64,000 bases of DNA from Candidatus Phytoplasma solani (lineage in GTDB: Bacteria > Bacillota_I > Bacilli_A > Acholeplasmatales > Acholeplasmataceae). Of this stretch, positions 40,846-51,206 are shown in pieces. Where the stretch lies: assembly GCF_040126175.1 (NCBI RefSeq), contig NZ_CP155828.1, forward strand, positions 124,001 to 188,000, read 5' to 3'. The translations under genes were made by a program, and so were the position numbers. Position 1 is the stretch's first letter, and every line of letters begins with the position of its first letter. The notes beneath the pieces were generated by a model. It did no database searches. It was not told the origin of the DNA and saw only the letters and a program-made list of their open reading frames with translations.

Positions 40846-43440
40846 TTAAGAGTTGTTTTTTTCTAATAATTTTTGGTATTGTTTACAATAAGTTTGATAT
40901 TTCTTTTTTTCAATGGCAATTTTTTGTGACGAAGCTTTAGTTAAAAATGATGGATTATTTAAGATATTTTCACTTCTTTTAATTTCTGATAAAATCATTT
41001 TTTTTTGTTTTAAAAAATTAATTTCTAATTTATTTTCGTTTAAACGTTCGAAAACTTTTTGATCAATATAAAGATTTATCTTTTTTCCTAAAAATAAAAG
41101 AGTTTTGTGAGGTTCTATTACTTTGTTAGTTATTTTAAAATGATTAGCTTTAAAAAATTTTTTTAACGTATTTGCTAAATTAAGCCAATTTTGCTTTTGG
41201 TCAGAAACTACTTCTAATTCGATATCTAATAAAGTTTGATTGTCTAGTTTGTATTTATTTCTAAAATGACGCATTTGTGTAATTAATTGCTTTAAATCTT
41301 TAAAATCTTGTTCATCTTGAATATTTTGATATGTCACTTCTGATAATAAAGTTTGAGTTATATTTTTTTTATCATCAAAATAACAATAAAGAGCGTCAGT
41401 GACAAAAGGGATAAAAGGATGGAGTAATTGTAAAATATATTTCATAATATAAACTAAAAAAAATTGTGTATTTTGATTATTTTTACAATTATTTAAATCA
41501 TGTTTCACAAATTCTAAATGCCAATTAGCAAAATCTTCCCAGACAAAATGATATAAGATTTGGCCGATTTCTTTTAATTCGTATTTTTGATATAATTGGG
41601 TAATTTTTTTAGTAGTTAAAGATAATTGAGTTAAAAGGGCAATTTGAGGCAAAGTCAACTTCTTAATATCAAAACAATCCTCTAATGTATCGGTGTTTAG
41701 TTTAATAAAACGAGTAATATTCCATAATTTATTAATGAAATTCCAAGAAGCTTTTATTTTGGTTTCGTCATACAATAAATCAAATCCAGGAGAAACACTT
41801 GTGGTTAAAAAAAAACGTAAAGAATCGGTGCCATATTTATGAGTTATATCTAAAGGATCAACACCATTACCTTTCGATTTAGACATTTTTTGTCCTTGAC
41901 TGTCCCTGACTAAGCCATGCAACAAAACATCTTTAAAAGGATCTTTTTTGGTTAACAAAATACTTTGAAAAACCATTTTAGAAACCCAAAAGGTTAAAAT
42001 ATCATATCCTGTTACTAAAACATCAACTGGAAAACGTTTATGAAAAAAACTGTTTTCATTCGGCCAATCTAAAGTACTAAAAGGCCATAAAGCCGAAGAA
42101 AACCATGTATCTAAAACATCACAATCCATATTCCAGCATTTTCCAGGACTTTCTATTTGAACTTTGATTTCTTTGTCTTTGTGCCAAGCAGGAATAGGGT
42201 GACCCCACCATAACTGACGTGAAATACACCAATCTTCAATATTGTTTAACCAATTATTAAAAATATTTAAAAAACGCGAAGGATAAAAATTAATTTTATT
42301 GCTTTTTAAAGCTTCTTTGGCGATAGCTTTAGTTTTTAAAAACCATTGCAAAGAAAGTCTTGGTTCAATAATGGCCCCTGATACACTGGAATAACCAATT
42401 TGATGGAAATGATTTTTAATTTTAGTAATTATTTGTTTTTTTTCTAAATCTTTAACTAAATTGGTGCGACAAATAAAACGATTTAATCCTTGATAATCTC
42501 CAGCTAAATCGTTCATAGTTCCATCTTCATTCATACAAAGAAAAGTTTTTAATTGATGTCTTTGAGCTACCCCAAAATCATTTACATCGTGCCCCGGAGT
42601 AACTTTGACAACTCCTGTGCCAAATTGAGGATCAACATAAGTATCACCGATAACAGGAATTTGGATGTTAGTTTCAGGGATAAAAACTTTTTGACCAATA
42701 TAAACTTGATAACGTAAATCATCTGGATGAACCATTAAAGCTTGATCAGCAAACATCGTTTCTGGTCTGGTAGTAGCAATTTCTAAAAAAGGATTTTTTT
42801 GCCCTTGCAAAGATAAATCATGAGTTGAAACTAAAAAATATTTAAGATAATATAATTTACCTTCTATTTCTTGATAATTAACTTCTACATTTGACAAAGC
42901 TGTCTTAGTTTCGGGATCCCAATTAATAATTTTATAATCACGATAAATAAGACCTTGATGATATAATTTAATAAAAACATCTTGAACTGTCTTGTTTAAA
43001 TCAGGATCAAGGGTAAATTTTTCAAAATTATAATCTAGATGTAGTCCTAAAGTTTGCCATTGCTTTCTAATGTTTGTGGCATATTTTTCTTTCCATCTCC
43101 AAGCGTATTTTAAAAAAGTAGTTTTATCTAAATTTTTAGTTAAAAGACCTGCTTTTTTTAAATGCTCTTTGACTTTGTTTTGTGTGGCAATTCCTGCATG
43201 ATCCATTCCAGGAAGGAAAAGAACATCAAAACCTTGAAGTTTTTTGAAACGTATAATAATATCTTGAATAACATTATTCCAAGCATGTCCTAAGTGAAGT
43301 TTTCCTGTAACGTTTGGAGGTGGAATAACAATAGTAAAACTTTTTTTATTGCCAGTATTGTTAGATTCAAAATATTTGTTAGCTAACCATTTTTGATATC
43401 TTTGCAATTCAACTTCTTTAAAATCATATTTCTTTTGCAT
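40846..43440 (-). CDS. valS: Valyl-tRNA synthetase
   Basis: An 864-residue class I synthetase: HIGH box as PPPNVTGKLHLGHAWNN near residue 40, editing domain with ATTRPETMFADQALMVHPDD, KMSKS box as GQKMSKSKGNGVDPLDI, anticodon domain and a C-terminal coiled coil. It charges tRNA-Val. ATG 43440 after AAAAAGGATAC. Length is typical. Core gene, probably transcribed alone or with the downstream S component. Confidence 0.97.
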   Translation of the reverse strand: MQKKYDFKEVELQRYQKWLANKYFESNNTGNKKSFTIVIPPPNVTGKLHLGHAWNNVIQDIIIRFKKLQGFDVLFLPGMDHAGIATQNKVKEHLKKAGLLTKNLDKTTFLKYAWRWKEKYATNIRKQWQTLGLHLDYNFEKFTLDPDLNKTVQDVFIKLYHQGLIYRDYKIINWDPETKTALSNVEVNYQEIEGKLYYLKYFLVSTHDLSLQGQKNPFLEIATTRPETMFADQALMVHPDDLRYQVYIGQKVFIPETNIQIPVIGDTYVDPQFGTGVVKVTPGHDVNDFGVAQRHQLKTFLCMNEDGTMNDLAGDYQGLNRFICRTNLVKDLEKKQIITKIKNHFHQIGYSSVSGAIIEPRLSLQWFLKTKAIAKEALKSNKINFYPSRFLNIFNNWLNNIEDWCISRQLWWGHPIPAWHKDKEIKVQIESPGKCWNMDCDVLDTWFSSALWPFSTLDWPNENSFFHKRFPVDVLVTGYDILTFWVSKMVFQSILLTKKDPFKDVLLHGLVRDSQGQKMSKSKGNGVDPLDITHKYGTDSLRFFLTTSVSPGFDLLYDETKIKASWNFINKLWNITRFIKLNTDTLEDCFDIKKLTLPQIALLTQLSLTTKKITQLYQKYELKEIGQILYHFVWEDFANWHLEFVKHDLNNCKNNQNTQFFLVYIMKYILQLLHPFIPFVTDALYCYFDDKKNITQTLLSEVTYQNIQDEQDFKDLKQLITQMRHFRNKYKLDNQTLLDIELEVVSDQKQNWLNLANTLKKFFKANHFKITNKVIEPHKTLLFLGKKINLYIDQKVFERLNENKLEINFLKQKKMILSEIKRSENILNNPSFLTKASSQKIAIEKKKYQTYCKQYQKLLEKNNS

Positions 43441-43628
43441 ATAAAAAGTATCCTTTTTTATTTTTTCAATTATTAAAATCAGTTAAATTTTTTTTAATTT
43501 TGTAAAAATAGTTTCTTTTTTTGTTATTAAAATGTTATAATATTATGAATATATATTTGTTAAAAAAATAACTAAAATGATTATAAAAAAAGAAATGTTA
43601 ACAATAAAACTTAAAAATTTGGAATAGG

Positions 43629-44210
43629 TTAAACATTTTTGATTAAAGAAACAAGAAATTCTTTTAAAGATTCTAACCCTTCTTGCTTGGTTGAAGAAAC
43701 TAAAAAAAAATGTTTAATACAAGAAAAATGATGCATTAGTTTTTTTAATTGGTTTGATTGAAATGTTTTTTTAACTTGGTCTTTTTTGACCAATATCAAA
43801 ATCAATTCAAATTTAGCTTTAAGAAGAGCTTGATGAATCCTATCATCTTCTTTGGTAGGGCCTACTTTAAAATCAATTAAATGACATATTGCTTTTAATT
43901 GATTGCTTTTTTCCAAAAAAGATATAATCATTGGCAATAATTGTTTTTGAATAATTTTACTCCTTTTGGCATAACCATAGCCTGGAGTATCGATTAAATA
44001 AAATTCATTATTAATGTTATAATAGTTCAAAGTTATTGTTTTTCCTGGAATTTTAGAGGTTTTAGCCAGTTTTTTTCTTTGAGTTAAAGCGTTAATAAAA
44101 GTGCTTTTTCCGACGTTACTTCTACCCATTAAAATAATTTCAGGATATTTTTCCAAAGGACAATCTTGAATATCAGTAATGCTGCGAATAAAAGTGGCTT
44201 TTTTAATCAT
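43629..44210 (-). CDS. engB: Ribosome-biogenesis GTPase EngB/YsxC
   Basis: A 193-residue TRAFAC GTPase: G1 GRSNVGKSTFIN, G3 DTPGYG followed by YAKR, G4 as VKKDQ, with the family start TFIRSITDIQDCPLE. It acts in late assembly of the 50S subunit. ATG 44210 after AAGGAAGTAATAAT. Confidence 0.93.
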   Translation of the reverse strand: MIKKATFIRSITDIQDCPLEKYPEIILMGRSNVGKSTFINALTQRKKLAKTSKIPGKTITLNYYNINNEFYLIDTPGYGYAKRSKIIQKQLLPMIISFLEKSNQLKAICHLIDFKVGPTKEDDRIHQALLKAKFELILILVKKDQVKKTFQSNQLKKLMHHFSCIKHFFLVSSTKQEGLESLKEFLVSLIKNV

Positions 44211-44428
44211 ATTATTACTTCCTTTTTATATTATATGAATAAAAATCATAATTCCTGTCTAAAAATTTTTTTAAAAACTAAATTTACAAATTTCATTATA
44301 ACAAATGCAAACTTTTTATAATATTATATTTTGTTTATTATTTTATTGGATAAAATTATTTTTTGATAAAATAATTAATAGTCGATACATTAATTAAATT
44401 TGTAAAAAAATAGAAAAGTAGGTTTTTT

Positions 44429-45406
44429 ATGTTCGAACATCAAATATACTTGATTTCAGGAAAACAAAGGTTTTTTCTCGAAAAAAAAATAAAAAAATTA
44501 ATTAATTATTTTCAAAATAAATCTTTTGACGTTGTTTATTATCAAATGAAAAAAGATCTTTACATTGATTTAGAAAAAGAATTAAAAATAGTTTCTTTGT
44601 TTCGCAAAATCATTATTGTTGATCAAAGTGAAATTTTATTACAAAGAAAAAAAGAAGAATTAACTTTTTTAAATTATTACTTGAAAAACCCTTCTCAAGA
44701 AATTTTTTTATATTTTTTTGCAGAAAAACAACCTTATAATACTGAAACTTATCAAATATTTAAGCAATATTGTTTTTGTGAAACAATTGCATTTTTAGAA
44801 AAAAAAGATTTTTTTACTTATATTTTAACATCTTTTGAAAAAGAAGGTTTTCAAATCGAAAAAAAAGCTATTTGGAATTTATTAAAAGACACCAATTATA
44901 ATCTTTTTTTTTTAAGTCAAGAAATTAAAAAATTAAAATTATGTCAATTTGAAAATAAAAATATAACTTATCAATTAGTTGAAAAATTAAGTATTTTTAA
45001 GAAAAAAGACAATATTTTTACACTAATTGATTTTTTTTTAAATAACAATAAAATTGCTGCTTATAAATTATATCAAAAATTAAAAGCACAAAAAAACAAT
45101 AATTTTCAAATACTATATCAATTAATTAACAAAATCAAAGATTTATTATTAGTTAAAGATATGATAAAGGAAAACTACAATCAAGAAAAAATATCCCAAA
45201 TTTTAAAATGTTCTTCTTCAAAAACATTTTTTTTAAACAAAGAAGTCCAAACTATAAAATCAACTCCTCAATCTTTAAAAAAACATTTTTTAACTTTAAT
45301 AGAATTAGAATATCAAGCCAAAATAGGAGCTATCAATCTAAATATCGGTTTAGAATTATTTTTCTTAGGAAAAAATAATATTTTTAATACTGAAATAGTA
45401 TTATAA
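44429..45406 (+). CDS. holA: DNA polymerase III delta subunit
   Basis: A 325-residue HolA-like protein: the N-terminal AAA-like fold starts YLISGKQRFFLEKKI, without an active P-loop, as usual for delta. The end has the typical helical collar (ELEYQAKIGAINLNIGLELFFL). It opens the beta clamp within the clamp loader. Weakly conserved at sequence level, but size and terminal motif fit. Confidence 0.8.
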   Translation: MFEHQIYLISGKQRFFLEKKIKKLINYFQNKSFDVVYYQMKKDLYIDLEKELKIVSLFRKIIIVDQSEILLQRKKEELTFLNYYLKNPSQEIFLYFFAEKQPYNTETYQIFKQYCFCETIAFLEKKDFFTYILTSFEKEGFQIEKKAIWNLLKDTNYNLFFLSQEIKKLKLCQFENKNITYQLVEKLSIFKKKDNIFTLIDFFLNNNKIAAYKLYQKLKAQKNNNFQILYQLINKIKDLLLVKDMIKENYNQEKISQILKCSSSKTFFLNKEVQTIKSTPQSLKKHFLTLIELEYQAKIGAINLNIGLELFFLGKNNIFNTEIVL

Positions 45407-45985
45407 TTATTCTTTTATAACTTTTTGAATGGTTTCTTTTTTAATGTTTCCTTGTCTTAAAATAATCAATTTATTAGTGGTTGCATCAACAATAGTAGAA
45501 GATACTTTCGAAATAGGAAAGTTGTTGGGATAAATAAAGAGTACTTTTTGACAATACATTTTATAAATGATATTGTAATCATTTAAAGGGGGACCCCCAC
45601 TTTCATTAACAGAAGTAGTTTTTAAAGGTCCATGTTTTTTCAAAAGAGATAAAGCTAAAGGATGTTTGGGGACTCTTATACCTATTGTTTTTTTTCCTGT
45701 TGCTTCAAAATAAGCAGTTTGAGTTTTTAAAATTAAAGTTAAAGGGCCTGGCCAAAATGATGCAGCTAATTGATAACTGATTTCGTTTAATTGGACTAAA
45801 ATTTGAGCTTCTTGCAAAGAAGCGCATAAAACAATAATCTCTTTTTCTAAAGATCTTTTTTTAAGTTGATAAATTGTTTGTAGTCCTTTTCGATCATACA
45901 ATTTAACTCCCATGCCATAAACTGTATCTGTTGGAAAAATAATAATGTTGTTAAATGACAAATTTTTTTTATTTTTGTTATTCAT
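45407..45985 (-). CDS. tsaC: Threonylcarbamoyl-AMP synthase (Sua5/YrdC/YwlC)
   Basis: A 192-residue YrdC-domain protein: IIFPTDTVYGMGVKLYD near the start, then KKRSLEKEIIVLC, FWPGPLTLILK and TIGIRVPKHPLA. It makes the precursor for the t6A modification of tRNAs reading ANN codons, from threonine, bicarbonate and ATP. It overlaps prfA by eight bases, as in many Firmicutes. Confidence 0.92.
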   Translation of the reverse strand: MNNKNKKNLSFNNIIIFPTDTVYGMGVKLYDRKGLQTIYQLKKRSLEKEIIVLCASLQEAQILVQLNEISYQLAASFWPGPLTLILKTQTAYFEATGKKTIGIRVPKHPLALSLLKKHGPLKTTSVNESGGPPLNDYNIIYKMYCQKVLFIYPNNFPISKVSSTIVDATTNKLIILRQGNIKKETIQKVIKE

Positions 45986-47042
45986 TTTGAGTTAATTTTT
46001 CTTTTTGTGCCGCATCAATTAAAGGTTCAATAATAAAATCTAATTTACCTTCCATAACAAAGTCTAACTTTTGCAAAGTAAGTCCAATGCGATGATCTGT
46101 AACTCGATTTTGGGGATAATTATAAGTTCTAATTTTTTCACTACGATCCCCTGTTCCAATCAAACTTTTACGATGTTTATTTTCTGCTTCTTGTTTAACA
46201 GCCAACATTTGATTATAAATTCTTGCTTTAAGTAAAGTAAAAGCTTTTTCTTTGTTTTCATGTTGACTTTTACCTTCTTGACAAGCAACATTAATTCCTG
46301 AAGGTATATGTGAAAGTCTAACAGCTGATTTGGTAGTGTTAACAGATTGTCCTCCAGGTCCACTTGCATTAAAAGTATCTATCCGAATATCATTCCAATC
46401 AATTTTGATTTCTATTTCTTTAGCTTCAGGCAGAACTAAAACAATTGCAGTTGAAGTGTGAATGCGCCCTTGAACTTCGGTTGCAGGTACTCGTTGGACT
46501 CGATGAACTCCTGATTCATATTTTAAAAAAGAATAGATATTTTTTCCTGAAATTAATAATTCCACAGAAGATAAACCACCTTTAATGCTAGGATTTAAAT
46601 TTAGAATTTCTACTTTCCATTTTTTACTTTCAGCATATTTAATATAAGTTCTTAGTAAATCGGCTGCAAAAAGATTAGCTTCATTCCCTCCGACAGCCCC
46701 TTTGATTTCTAAAATAACATTTTTTTTATCTTCGGGATCTTGAGGTAATAATAAAATACGTAATTGTTTCCAAAGATTTTTTTTTTGGTTAAAAAGAGAT
46801 TCTTTTTCTTTTTGAGACAACTCAAAAATTTCTTTGTCTTGTATTTGAACTTGATTAAGAACTGCTTCTATTTGAATTAATTGTTCTTCTAAAACTAAAT
46901 ATTTTTGAAAAAGTTTTACTATTGGCTCTACTTTACTTAAATTTTTTAAAATTTCAATTTTATCAGATATACTTTGATTTTGGAGTAAAAGTTGTTGCCA
47001 AGTTTGATATTTTTGGTGAATTTTTTTTAATCTTGCAAGCAT
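45978..47042 (-). CDS. prfA: Peptide chain release factor 1
   Basis: A 354-residue RF1 with the catalytic GGQ loop (FNASGPGGQSVNTTKSAVRL), the region GAVGGNEANLFAADLLRTYI and the C-terminal RIGLTLQKLDFVMEG. It releases peptides at UAA and UAG. ATG 47042 follows AAGAGGTAATAGTTAAAT. An RF1/tsaC pair is conserved in low-GC bacteria. Confidence 0.95.
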   Translation of the reverse strand: MLARLKKIHQKYQTWQQLLLQNQSISDKIEILKNLSKVEPIVKLFQKYLVLEEQLIQIEAVLNQVQIQDKEIFELSQKEKESLFNQKKNLWKQLRILLLPQDPEDKKNVILEIKGAVGGNEANLFAADLLRTYIKYAESKKWKVEILNLNPSIKGGLSSVELLISGKNIYSFLKYESGVHRVQRVPATEVQGRIHTSTAIVLVLPEAKEIEIKIDWNDIRIDTFNASGPGGQSVNTTKSAVRLSHIPSGINVACQEGKSQHENKEKAFTLLKARIYNQMLAVKQEAENKHRKSLIGTGDRSEKIRTYNYPQNRVTDHRIGLTLQKLDFVMEGKLDFIIEPLIDAAQKEKLTQNE

Positions 47043-47166
47043 ATTTAACTATTACCTCTTTTTTTCATCAAATTTATTATTATTTTATCAATAATTTCTT
47101 AAATACTGTTTTTTTAAATAAGTCAACTTTATTCTAAGAAATTATTTGCTCAAAGTTTTATCAAAA

Positions 47167-48510
47167 TTAATTTTCGATGATATAGGGTTCGATTTCGGAA
47201 AAAAACATAAAATCAAAATTAATGTTAAACTCACGAATTCCAATCGCACCTTGACGATTTTTAGCGATAATTACTTGAGTTTTACCGGTGTTTATTTTTT
47301 TATCTTTTTGATAATAATCTTCTCGATATAAAAACATCACAATATCAGCATCTTGTTCGATTGAACCTGAATCTCTTAAATCTGCTAAAATAGGTCTTTT
47401 GTCTTCTCTTTTTTCAACATCTCTTGATAATTGGGATAAAGCAATCACAGGTATTTTTAATTCACGCGCCATTTGTTTTAAACTTTGAGAAATTTCTGCC
47501 ACTTCTTCTTGACGGTTATGTTTTTTGGTTTTATGAATTAATTGTAAATAGTCTATCATAACAACATCTAGTTTTTGTTGAGTTTTTAATTTGCGACATT
47601 TGGCTTTGATATCTAAAATATTAACCGTAGCTGAATCATCAAAGTAAACATTTAATGAATTCATTTTATCAATAGCCATCTCTAAAATTAATTTATCTTC
47701 TTTGTCAACGCGACTTAATTGAATTTTTTTGTGTTCTACTTTGGCAACAGAACTTAACATCCGCATCGCTAATTGTTCATTTGACATTTCTAAACTAAAA
47801 ATGGCAATATGTGGATTATGATTATTATAACTAGGGTTAGCAACATTTAAAGCTAAATTAAGCATAAAAGTACTTTTACCCATAGAAGGTCTTGCTGCTA
47901 TAATAATAAATTCTTCTGGTTTAAAACCTAAAGTAATGTTGTTAAGGTTTTCAAAACCAGTTGAAAGTCCTACTAAATCTTTTTTACGTTGTACTTGAAT
48001 ATTTTTATTTTTAATCTCTTTTAACAAATTTTTTAATTCTAATAAATCACTAGTTTTTTTTCTTTGAGTTAAATTAAATATTTTTTCTTCAGCTTCATCT
48101 AAATAACTTTGAACATCGATATCCTCATATCCTTTTTGTGCCAAAAAAGAAGCAGCTTCAATAATTTCTCTTTTGAGGGCATTTTCTTTGATTAAATCAA
48201 TGTATGTTTCTAAATATTGACTCGAGGGAGTCATTTCAACTAATTCAATTAAATAGTCAATATTGCCAATTTGACTTAATAATTGTTCATTTTCTAAGAT
48301 GGAACTAACAGAAACATAATCAATTTTATGTTCTTCTTGATGTAATTTTTTCATCGCTTTAAAAATATATTGATGTTTGGTGTCATAAAAGGCATTTTCG
48401 TTAATCATATCAATAGCAAAAGAAATTTTTTCTGGATTTAACAATAAAACCCCAATTAAAGCACGTTCTGCTTCAGGACTAAAAGGTTTATTTTTATGAT
48501 ATTGGCTCAT
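47167..48510 (-). CDS. dnaB: Replicative DNA helicase DnaB (chromosomal)
   Basis: A 447-residue hexameric helicase: N-terminal primase-binding domain (AERALIGVLLLNPEKI), RecA core with Walker A ARPSMGKSTFML, DYLQLIH, SQLSRDVEKR and ADLRDSGSIEQDAD. It unwinds DNA at the fork. It overlaps the upstream rplI by four bases (ATGA), so it is coupled to the ribosomal operon. Its low-GC Firmicute name is dnaC. Confidence 0.96.
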   Translation of the reverse strand: MSQYHKNKPFSPEAERALIGVLLLNPEKISFAIDMINENAFYDTKHQYIFKAMKKLHQEEHKIDYVSVSSILENEQLLSQIGNIDYLIELVEMTPSSQYLETYIDLIKENALKREIIEAASFLAQKGYEDIDVQSYLDEAEEKIFNLTQRKKTSDLLELKNLLKEIKNKNIQVQRKKDLVGLSTGFENLNNITLGFKPEEFIIIAARPSMGKSTFMLNLALNVANPSYNNHNPHIAIFSLEMSNEQLAMRMLSSVAKVEHKKIQLSRVDKEDKLILEMAIDKMNSLNVYFDDSATVNILDIKAKCRKLKTQQKLDVVMIDYLQLIHKTKKHNRQEEVAEISQSLKQMARELKIPVIALSQLSRDVEKREDKRPILADLRDSGSIEQDADIVMFLYREDYYQKDKKINTGKTQVIIAKNRQGAIGIREFNINFDFMFFSEIEPYIIEN

Positions 48511-48959
48511 TTATTTTTTCTTTCGATAACGTTTAGAAAAAAAGTAGCTTTGATTTGTTCTGTTAAGTTAACATAAACATGATAAATCCCAACAGAAGTA
48601 ATCTCATTTTCTAAAGAAATTTTTCTGCGATCAATTATAATGTGATGTACCTTTTGAAATTCATCAGCAATTTGTTTTAAAGTTATTTTACCATAAACCT
48701 TACCTTTAGGACCTACTTGAATATCTAAAGAAATGGTTTTATCATCAATCTCTGTTTTTAGTTTTTGCATTAAAAGTTCATAATTTTGTTTTTTTTGTTT
48801 TTCTAAAATTTGGTTTTGTTGAATTTTTGCTAAATTGTTTTTATCAGCTAAGAGCGCTTTTTGAGTTTGAATTAAAAAATTACCATATCCATTATTAACT
48901 TTAATAATATCATGTTTTTTCCCTTTGTTAGGAATATCAGTTAATAAAATAATTTCCAT
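48507..48959 (-). CDS. rplI: Ribosomal protein L9 (internal start in the gdpP frame)
   Basis: 150 residues starting MEIILLTDIPNKGKKHDIIK, with the L9 N-terminal domain (VNNGYGNFLI), long helix and C-terminal domain. AAAAAGGAGACGCAAAT precedes the ATG at ideal spacing, which is hard to explain unless L9 is translated independently. Length is normal for L9. Confidence 0.85.
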   Translation of the reverse strand: MEIILLTDIPNKGKKHDIIKVNNGYGNFLIQTQKALLADKNNLAKIQQNQILEKQKKQNYELLMQKLKTEIDDKTISLDIQVGPKGKVYGKITLKQIADEFQKVHHIIIDRRKISLENEITSVGIYHVYVNLTEQIKATFFLNVIERKNK

Positions 48960-51053
48960 ATTTGCGTCTCCTTTTTCGTATTCCAAGTTTAATAAATGCT
49001 TTAAATTTTGAATTACTATTTGAACGTTGTCGCCTTCAATTTGAGTAGCAGCACTGTTAAAATGACCTCCGCCTCCCATTTGTTCCATAATAGTTTGCAC
49101 ATTAATTTGATTGTAAGAACGAGCACTAATAGCTATTTTATTTTCAGCAATTTTGGCTATCATAAAAGCAGCATCAATACTGCTAATATTTAAAACATTT
49201 TCTGCTACTTGAGCTAAAAAAGAACGATTATCATAAATTTTATTACTGCCAATAATAGCAAAACGGTCCATAAAAATTTCCATTTTAGAAACCAATGCAT
49301 TGGTTTCTAAAACGTTATCAAAATTTTTGCGTAACCAACTTTTAACCTTTATCCCATCAGCTCCCCAATCTTTTAATCGGGAAACAACCTCAAAAGTACG
49401 CGAACTAGTTCGATAAATGAAGGAATTAGTATCAATTAAAATACCAGCATACATAATGCTTGCTTCAAAAGAAGTAATTTTTATTTCCTCTTCTAAAAAA
49501 TCCATAATTTCAACTAATAATTCAACCGTCGAAGAAGCAGAAGAATCGACATAAGCAAAAATAGAAGGAATAATTTCTTCAGTTGCTCGATGATGGTCAA
49601 TAACAACAATATTATTAGTTAAAGATAATAATTCAGGACTATTAAGTGTATCTTTAATTTGGGTATCAACTAATACAATAGCATCATTAGAGTTAATCAT
49701 TTGAGAAGCTTTTTTAGTGGTAATAATATTAATAAAAGGCGATGTTTCTTGTTGAAGTAATTGCTGATAAACAGGAAGAATACTTTTATCTAGTTTTGCT
49801 TCGTCAACAATAATATAATGATTAACTTCTGGTTTTAAACTAAAAGCTATTTTATAAAAAGCAATCATAGATCCTAAAGAATCTAAGTCAGTGTAATTAT
49901 GACCCATAATGAAAAAATGAAGATATTTTTTAACAATATCAACTAAATTTTGAGCATTAACACGGATACTAACTTTGGATTGTTTACTTAAAGCAGCTAT
50001 TTTAGCACCAAAATATTTAATTTTTTTATTTTCAATGTTAACAACTACTTGATCACCGCCTCTTTTTTGTGCTAATTCAATCGCGTTTTGACTATAAATT
50101 GATAATTGGTCGTAAGGTAAATTCCAACAAGCAATCCCCATCGAAAGAGTTACTTTTAATTGATATTTATGAGATATTTTTCTGACAGTATCTAAGATAC
50201 TAAATTTATTTTCTAACATTTTATCTAAATTTTGACGATTCAAAAGCAGTAAAAAACGATCGTCTATTAATTGTTTTAGATAGCCTTCGTAAGGTTCAAT
50301 AAAATCAGATAAAGCACTTAAATATTCGCCTTGAATTTGAGATTGATCCGAAAGATCATAACGAATCAAGGATTCTTCTAAATTATCAAAAGTAATCATC
50401 GCTAAAGCTAAAGATTTGTCTCGAAACAATTGTTTAATATTTTCTTTTTCGGTAGCATTAAATAAATAAAAAACATTTAAATCTTTTTTGTAAAAGCATT
50501 CAAATTTTTCTTTTTTTAAAGTAATAATTGTTTTTTCTTCTTCTTTTTCAGTCAGAAACAACATTGATTCATTGATTTTGCTTAAAGGAGTATTAATTTC
50601 GGGATTTTTTAAAATCAAATTAGCATAAGGATTTAACCATTGTATTTCTTTGCTATTTGAATCAATTAAAATAATTCCAATCGGAAGTTCATTTAAAACC
50701 TCTTCACCAATTTGACTAACATGAAAAGATAATTTAGACCATAAAGTTAATTTAGCTTTTAAACGCTTATTTTGGTTATTTTTTTTAACATATAACAAAA
50801 AACTAATAATAAAGGATATTAAAGTAATTTTACCAAAAAAAGCAAAAACCCAAAAAGTGAAGTTGCTTGCAAGATTATCATTTTTATGACGTATATCAGG
50901 GTTTTGATTGTTAGTCAAAACATCGATTTTTTGAAAAAAATCTGATATAGATTTATAATCATAGATCAAACCTAGCAAAAATAAAACAATAATCGCAATA
51001 GTTATGATTAATTTGATATTATGTTTGTTTTTAAGAAACATAAAAATTATCAC
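48507..51053 (-). CDS. gdpP: GdpP-like c-di-AMP phosphodiesterase fused in frame to ribosomal protein L9
   Basis: An 848-residue frame. Two N-terminal membrane segments (about residues 12-30 and 67-86), a PAS-like part, a degenerate GGDEF domain (RGGDQVVVN, about 330), then DHH/DHHA1 (GHNYTDLDSLG, VVIDHHRATEE, MGGGGHFNSAA, about 385-690). From residue 699 it is ribosomal protein L9. In Firmicutes yybT (gdpP) and rplI are separate adjacent genes; here no stop separates them. A full ribosome site lies before the L9 Met, so L9 is probably also made alone. Confidence 0.9.
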   Translation of the reverse strand: MIIFMFLKNKHNIKLIITIAIIVLFLLGLIYDYKSISDFFQKIDVLTNNQNPDIRHKNDNLASNFTFWVFAFFGKITLISFIISFLLYVKKNNQNKRLKAKLTLWSKLSFHVSQIGEEVLNELPIGIILIDSNSKEIQWLNPYANLILKNPEINTPLSKINESMLFLTEKEEEKTIITLKKEKFECFYKKDLNVFYLFNATEKENIKQLFRDKSLALAMITFDNLEESLIRYDLSDQSQIQGEYLSALSDFIEPYEGYLKQLIDDRFLLLLNRQNLDKMLENKFSILDTVRKISHKYQLKVTLSMGIACWNLPYDQLSIYSQNAIELAQKRGGDQVVVNIENKKIKYFGAKIAALSKQSKVSIRVNAQNLVDIVKKYLHFFIMGHNYTDLDSLGSMIAFYKIAFSLKPEVNHYIIVDEAKLDKSILPVYQQLLQQETSPFINIITTKKASQMINSNDAIVLVDTQIKDTLNSPELLSLTNNIVVIDHHRATEEIIPSIFAYVDSSASSTVELLVEIMDFLEEEIKITSFEASIMYAGILIDTNSFIYRTSSRTFEVVSRLKDWGADGIKVKSWLRKNFDNVLETNALVSKMEIFMDRFAIIGSNKIYDNRSFLAQVAENVLNISSIDAAFMIAKIAENKIAISARSYNQINVQTIMEQMGGGGHFNSAATQIEGDNVQIVIQNLKHLLNLEYEKGDANMEIILLTDIPNKGKKHDIIKVNNGYGNFLIQTQKALLADKNNLAKIQQNQILEKQKKQNYELLMQKLKTEIDDKTISLDIQVGPKGKVYGKITLKQIADEFQKVHHIIIDRRKISLENEITSVGIYHVYVNLTEQIKATFFLNVIERKNK

Positions 51054-51182
51054 CTGCCTTTTGTTTTAAAAATAATAAAAAAATTAAAAAATTAATTTGT
51101 CTTTAAAAAAAGGCATTCATATCTTTTTATCAACCACAAAGTTTTTTAAAGTACAAACAATGAAAAGAAGCAACATTAATAA

Positions 51183-51206
51183 AAAAAACAGGATTATACC
51201 TGTTTT
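51183..51206. terminator. Terminator between rpsR and gdpP
   Basis: Perfect 9-bp stem (AAAAACAGG / CCTGTTTTT), six-base loop, A-run on the left for minus-strand transcripts, at the rpsR stop. Confidence 0.8.
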
